The position numbers were made by a program, and so were the translations under genes. This document shows, one piece after another, positions 61,311-64,000 of a stretch of 64,000 nt of DNA. Source of the stretch: an uncultured Aquimarina sp. (GTDB lineage: Bacteria > Bacteroidota > Bacteroidia > Flavobacteriales > Flavobacteriaceae); contig CANMMM010000014.1 in NCBI GenBank assembly GCA_947498935.1, positions 62,001 through 126,000 of the forward strand, read 5' to 3'. Position 1 is the first letter of the stretch, and every line of letters starts with the position of its first letter. The notes below the pieces were generated by a model. That model was not told the DNA's origin, did no database searches, and saw only the letters and a program-made list of their open reading frames with translations.

Positions 61311-61419
61311 TAGGTGTCTGCTACAGTTCGGTGTGTTATGAAACCATTGAGTAATTTCTGATTACTTTTATAAGTGAATAACGAATAGTTGGTTAAAGAT
61401 ATGTATCTTGACCATTGCT

Positions 61420-61444
61420 AACCCTGTTTTTTTAAGCAGGGTTA
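61420..61444 (+). terminator. Hairpin after the lytic transglycosylase gene
   Basis: AACCCTG and CAGGGTT arms around a T-rich loop. Only a weak T-run follows; it may be an inefficient terminator. Confidence 0.5.
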
Positions 61445-61455
61445 TGTTTTATACA

Positions 61456-61612
61456 AACTCTCATCTTGGCTTTTGTTCTTGACCGAAAATGAGCAGCAAT
61501 TTGACTTAATAAGGTGTTTTTTGAAATTCATGGCAGTGCTATGGGGCAAAAAAGTAACGATATATAGTTGAATTCAAATCAATTTTTAGAGGACAGAAAA
61601 AGTGAAGATGAG
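61456..61612 (+). repeat. Family II MITE-like repeat, copy 3
   Basis: CTCTCATCTTGGCTTTTGTT ... core AATTCATGGCAGTGCTATGG ... GTGAAGATGAGTGC. Same orientation as copies 1 and 4. It lies directly upstream of the half-size TauE/SafE gene. Confidence 0.75.
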
Positions 61613-61648
61613 TGCTACAAAAAAAACAATCAGAACAGTACTTAGGAT

Positions 61649-62017
61649 ATGGATACACAAACAGTAATTTCACTGATCATTATTGGATTATTAGCAGGGT
61701 TTTTAAGCGGTACAATGGGGATTGGCGGTAGCGTGGTGATGATCCCTTTATTGATTCTATGGGTAGGTTTTTCGCAGCATGAAGCTCAGGGAACCAGTCT
61801 GGCGGTATTATCTATCCCTGTTACCTTATTGGCAGCCTTTAATTATTATAAAGAGGGCTATGTAAACTGGAAATACGGATTGATTATAGCCATCACCTTT
61901 ATTGTAGGTGGCTACCTAGGCAGTCAAGTAGCGATTTCTATGAACCAAGGGCTCCTTAAAAAAGTGTTTGGAGGTGTATTGCTACTAGTAGCGCTAAAAA
62001 TGATTTTTGGAAAGTAG
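61649..62017 (+). CDS. Half-size TauE/SafE-like membrane protein
   Basis: 122 residues with four predicted membrane segments. LAGFLSGTMGIGGSVVMIPLLILWVGFSQHEAQGTSLAVLSIPV is the N-terminal TauE/SafE repeat motif (GxxSGxxGxGGGxxxxP). Full TauE/SafE exporters of sulfite or sulfonates have about 250 residues and two such repeats; this one has only one, so it would need to dimerise. Family II repeats lie on both sides. Confidence 0.8.
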   Translation: MDTQTVISLIIIGLLAGFLSGTMGIGGSVVMIPLLILWVGFSQHEAQGTSLAVLSIPVTLLAAFNYYKEGYVNWKYGLIIAITFIVGGYLGSQVAISMNQGLLKKVFGGVLLLVALKMIFGK

Positions 62018-62100
62018 ATAGCTTGTCAAGCGGCAAGCATAATTGCTGTTTAGTGAAAGAATCATGCTAATTACTAAATGTGGTAGGGCGCAGCTGTATA

Positions 62101-62258
62101 TGAACTCAGCTTGACTTTTTGTTTTTGACCGAAAATGCAAAGAAATTAGGCTGTATAAGGCGCTTTTTGAAATTCATAGCAGCACACTACGATAAAAGAA
62201 GTAACGGAATACAGGTGAATTCAAATCATTTTTAGGGAAAAGAAAAGGTGAAGATCGA
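62101..62258 (+). repeat. Family II MITE-like repeat, copy 4
   Basis: GAACTCAGCTTGACTTTTTG, TTTTTGACCGAAAATGCAAA, core AATTCATAGCAGCACACTAC, ending AAAAGGTGAAGATCG. Same orientation as copy 3, on the other side of the TauE/SafE-like gene. Confidence 0.8.
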
Positions 62259-62272
62259 TTCTGTGTATCTAA

Positions 62273-63091
62273 CTACTGATTGTTATTGATAGAATCTCTT
62301 TCTTTTTGGCGTCTGTATTCCTCGTATTCCTCATCAATTCTTCTTTCTTCTTCCGTTCTAGTATCTTTTTTGTCTTCCTTTTCTTTTTCGTCTGCATCTA
62401 CGGCTAATGCTCCTTTGGCATCTAGGTCGGCGATCAGTAAAGATACGCCCTTGGATAAGGAATTGTAGTGGATAGAGTAGGAGTTGCTTAAGGTTTCACT
62501 AGAATGGTGGGTAACGATCTTACGAATGTCTAATACTTGGTTTTCGCTATCCATAAAGTACATCATCGGAAATCCCAAAGAATGCTTTAGGTTGTTGATG
62601 ATATAGCTAGCTCTGTTGTTTTTCTCATCTACATAGTATAGCTCTATGTTTTCACTATACTCTTTTGATTTTTCTTTTAAATTTTCTTTTTTGTCCCAAA
62701 ATAGTACGACGAATTCGATTTGATCATGGAATTTATCGGCTAAGTCATTTAAAGCTGGTATTTCTCCAATCCCTGGGACACACCAACTCGCATAGGTGAT
62801 TAAGAATATGGGTTTGTTTATGGATTCAAAAGTAATAGGATCTCCCTTTAGGGGGTACATCTTGAAATTATCCATATACGTACCCTTTAGGTAATTATTT
62901 ACCAAAGAATCGAATAAAAAACTTGCGTATTCTAGGTCTTGATCCTTGTAAGCGTCATTACTCTTAGAGTTGTATTTATTGATGTGGGCAGCAATAGCTA
63001 CAGAAAAAGGAACTTTTTGCTCTTTCTGCGATTGTCCTACCATAGATCCGATACACATCCAGAGAATTCCTACTACTAAGATTTTCTTCAT
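62273..63091 (-). CDS. Thioredoxin-like (TlpA/ResA fold) periplasmic protein lacking the second Cys
   Basis: 272 residues. A signal peptide (MKKILVVGILWMCIGSMVGQ) precedes a thioredoxin fold around residues 85-210: PIFLITYASWCVPGIGEIPALNDLADKF. The active-site CXXC is reduced to WCVPG, so only one Cys remains and disulfide exchange of the normal kind is not possible. SLGFPMMYFMDSENQVLDIRKIV gives the cis-proline segment (GFPMMY). The C-terminal tail is strongly charged (EKEKEDKKDTRTEEERRIDEEYEEY). Role unknown. Confidence 0.75.
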   Translation of the reverse strand: MKKILVVGILWMCIGSMVGQSQKEQKVPFSVAIAAHINKYNSKSNDAYKDQDLEYASFLFDSLVNNYLKGTYMDNFKMYPLKGDPITFESINKPIFLITYASWCVPGIGEIPALNDLADKFHDQIEFVVLFWDKKENLKEKSKEYSENIELYYVDEKNNRASYIINNLKHSLGFPMMYFMDSENQVLDIRKIVTHHSSETLSNSYSIHYNSLSKGVSLLIADLDAKGALAVDADEKEKEDKKDTRTEEERRIDEEYEEYRRQKERDSINNNQ

Positions 63092-63240
63092 TGCAAATAA
63101 ATTAGAGAAGCTAAAGTACTATAAACTCTTTAATTATAACAATTTTAACTATCTAAAAGATGTTTTTTTGCTATGAAATAAGTAATAAAACGGTGTTTAG
63201 CTATTAATTACAACGTATAAAAGGTCAGCAATAGTATGTG

Positions 63241-63756
63241 TTACATTTTTTTCATCTGCTGTTTCATCATATTGATCTGATCTTTGAGCATGTTATGCTT
63301 GTCTAATTTTTTAGCCTCAGTCAATAATGTTTGTGCCTCTCTTTTTCTTCTTTTGGTCATAGCGATACCCGCCAAGTTTAATTTAGCTACCGCCAAGTCT
63401 TGATCCATAGACAATCCAAGTTTGACCGCTTTTTTTAGAAATTTCTCTGCCTGAGTGATATTGGTTTGGGATAGCATAATCCCTTGTAAATAATTGTAGT
63501 ATCCTTGTTGTTTTGTAGTAAGCGCTGTTTCAGGAGTTTTAATTTTGTCTAACCAAGCCTTTGCGCCCTCGAAGTTTTGTTTACGAAGCTGTAAAAAGGA
63601 AAGCAGTATAAATTCATTTTTGAAATAAAGAAAGACAAAAAACAAAGCCAATAAAATAAACATAATTCCATTACCGATATTCCCTTCAACCATTTGCCAT
63701 ACAGCTACTCCCAGAATTAATGCTGCAATTACTAACTTGATATTTTTATTGTACAT
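63241..63756 (-). CDS. Membrane-anchored TPR-like protein
   Basis: 171 residues. Two membrane helices near the N terminus (VIAALILGVAVWQMVEG and GIMFILLALFFVFLYF) are followed by helical pairs that resemble TPR repeats: QNFEGAKAWLDKIKTPETALTTKQQGYYNYLQGIMLSQTNITQAEKFLKKAVKLGL and LAVAKLNLAGIAMTKRRKREAQTLLTEAKKL. Probably an inner-membrane scaffold with a cytoplasmic TPR part. It is transcribed away from rpmH. Confidence 0.7.
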   Translation of the reverse strand: MYNKNIKLVIAALILGVAVWQMVEGNIGNGIMFILLALFFVFLYFKNEFILLSFLQLRKQNFEGAKAWLDKIKTPETALTTKQQGYYNYLQGIMLSQTNITQAEKFLKKAVKLGLSMDQDLAVAKLNLAGIAMTKRRKREAQTLLTEAKKLDKHNMLKDQINMMKQQMKKM

Positions 63757-63820
63757 ATATAGGTATTATTTTTGTCGGGCAAAGGTAATAAAAACAATTA
63801 AAAATATTTTTAAATTTAGG

Positions 63821-63851
63821 TTTGTCAAAGTAAAAAGTCTTCGTATATTTG
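63821..63851 (+). promoter_or_regulatory. rpmH promoter
   Basis: TTTG (63821-63824), exactly 19 bp, TATATTTG (63844-63851). It is the best match to the Bacteroidota consensus in the window and calibrates the boxes used elsewhere. Leader about 75 nt. Confidence 0.85.
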
Positions 63852-63930
63852 CCCCCAGTTTTGTGAGTACACTACAAGACGATAACAAACAGAGATTTTA
63901 AGAAGTTACATATATAAAGTATAGATAGTA

Positions 63931-64000
63931 ATGAAAAGAACATTTCAACCATCGAAGAGAAAGAGAAAAAACAAACACGGTTTTAGAGAGCGTATGGCTT
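63931..64000 (+). CDS. rpmH: 50S ribosomal protein L34 (5' part)
   Basis: The first 23 codons read MKRTFQPSKRKRKNKHGFRE then RMA, the invariant start of L34. The gene runs off the window edge. Too short to appear as a long open frame, but unmistakable. Confidence 0.95.
   Translation, partial: MKRTFQPSKRKRKNKHGFRERMA

Noticed and set aside
61649-62017. Calling the TauE/SafE-like gene a pseudogene.
   Set aside because: The frame is intact with a start and a complete four-helix half; no second-half remnant is visible downstream, so truncation is not proven.

Overview
The window is an AT-rich chromosomal segment of a bacterium in the phylum Bacteroidota, most likely family Flavobacteriaceae. 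Support: promoters of the TTTG-19 bp-TAnnTTTG type (clearest at rpmH and rpmE2), two secreted enzymes with C-terminal type IX secretion sorting domains, bacillithiol enzyme BshC, the bifunctional 'alternative GlmU', type B L31, DUF4199 membrane proteins, and an ECF sigma/anti-sigma/Spy-like gene set. I cannot name the genus. No tRNA, rRNA, CRISPR array, prophage or transposase gene was recognised.

Layout. 1-7.6 kb: end of a MscS channel gene, a REC-AAA+ regulator without a DNA-binding domain, a secreted protein, PPK2 kinase, an M28-like protein that has lost catalytic residues, a lipoprotein esterase and rimO. 7.6-8.6 kb is a gene-poor stretch with a MITE-like repeat. 8.6-17.5 kb: bshC, two secreted-protein genes with matching LytTR-like operators, a flavin-fold protein, guaA, a LysM/periplasmic-binding fusion, a DUF922 protease candidate and DUF3820. 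17.6-25.3 kb: lysA, a Lon-N protein, sucC, DUF985 cupin, DUF1456, TerB-like, hsp20 and two lipoproteins. 25.8-33.9 kb: a fatty-acid beta-oxidation block (marR-fadB-fadA-acyl-CoA dehydrogenase) with fadD beside it. 34.1-43.7 kb: M14 carboxypeptidase, purL, an endonuclease I-type T9SS nuclease and an RsmB-like methyltransferase. 43.9-45.7 kb: ECF sigma operon. 45.8-47.95 kb: an eight-copy tandem array of small RNA units. 48-64 kb: phosphosugar mutase, glycosyltransferase and DUF4199 genes, rpmE2, alternative glmU, an orphan peptide-binding lipoprotein, mtaB, a lytic transglycosylase, a half-size TauE/SafE, a thioredoxin-like protein, a TPR protein, and the start of rpmH.

The most striking object is the array at about 45.83-47.94 kb. 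Eight units with a 263-286 bp period each carry their own promoter (-33 and -7 boxes 19 bp apart in seven of eight), a transcribed region of about 130-140 nt with a conserved core, and their own intrinsic terminator whose stem is kept by compensatory changes. No gene lies downstream on the same strand, so these look like stand-alone sibling small RNAs. They lie divergent from the ECF sigma operon.

Three dispersed intergenic repeat families are also present: family I (seven copies, GCGTTAGGGATAG...GGAACGCCC), family II (four MITE-like copies) and family III (four MITE-like copies). II and III share a 15-bp core. All calls come from reading the sequence; family names are from memory of the protein families and were not checked by search.
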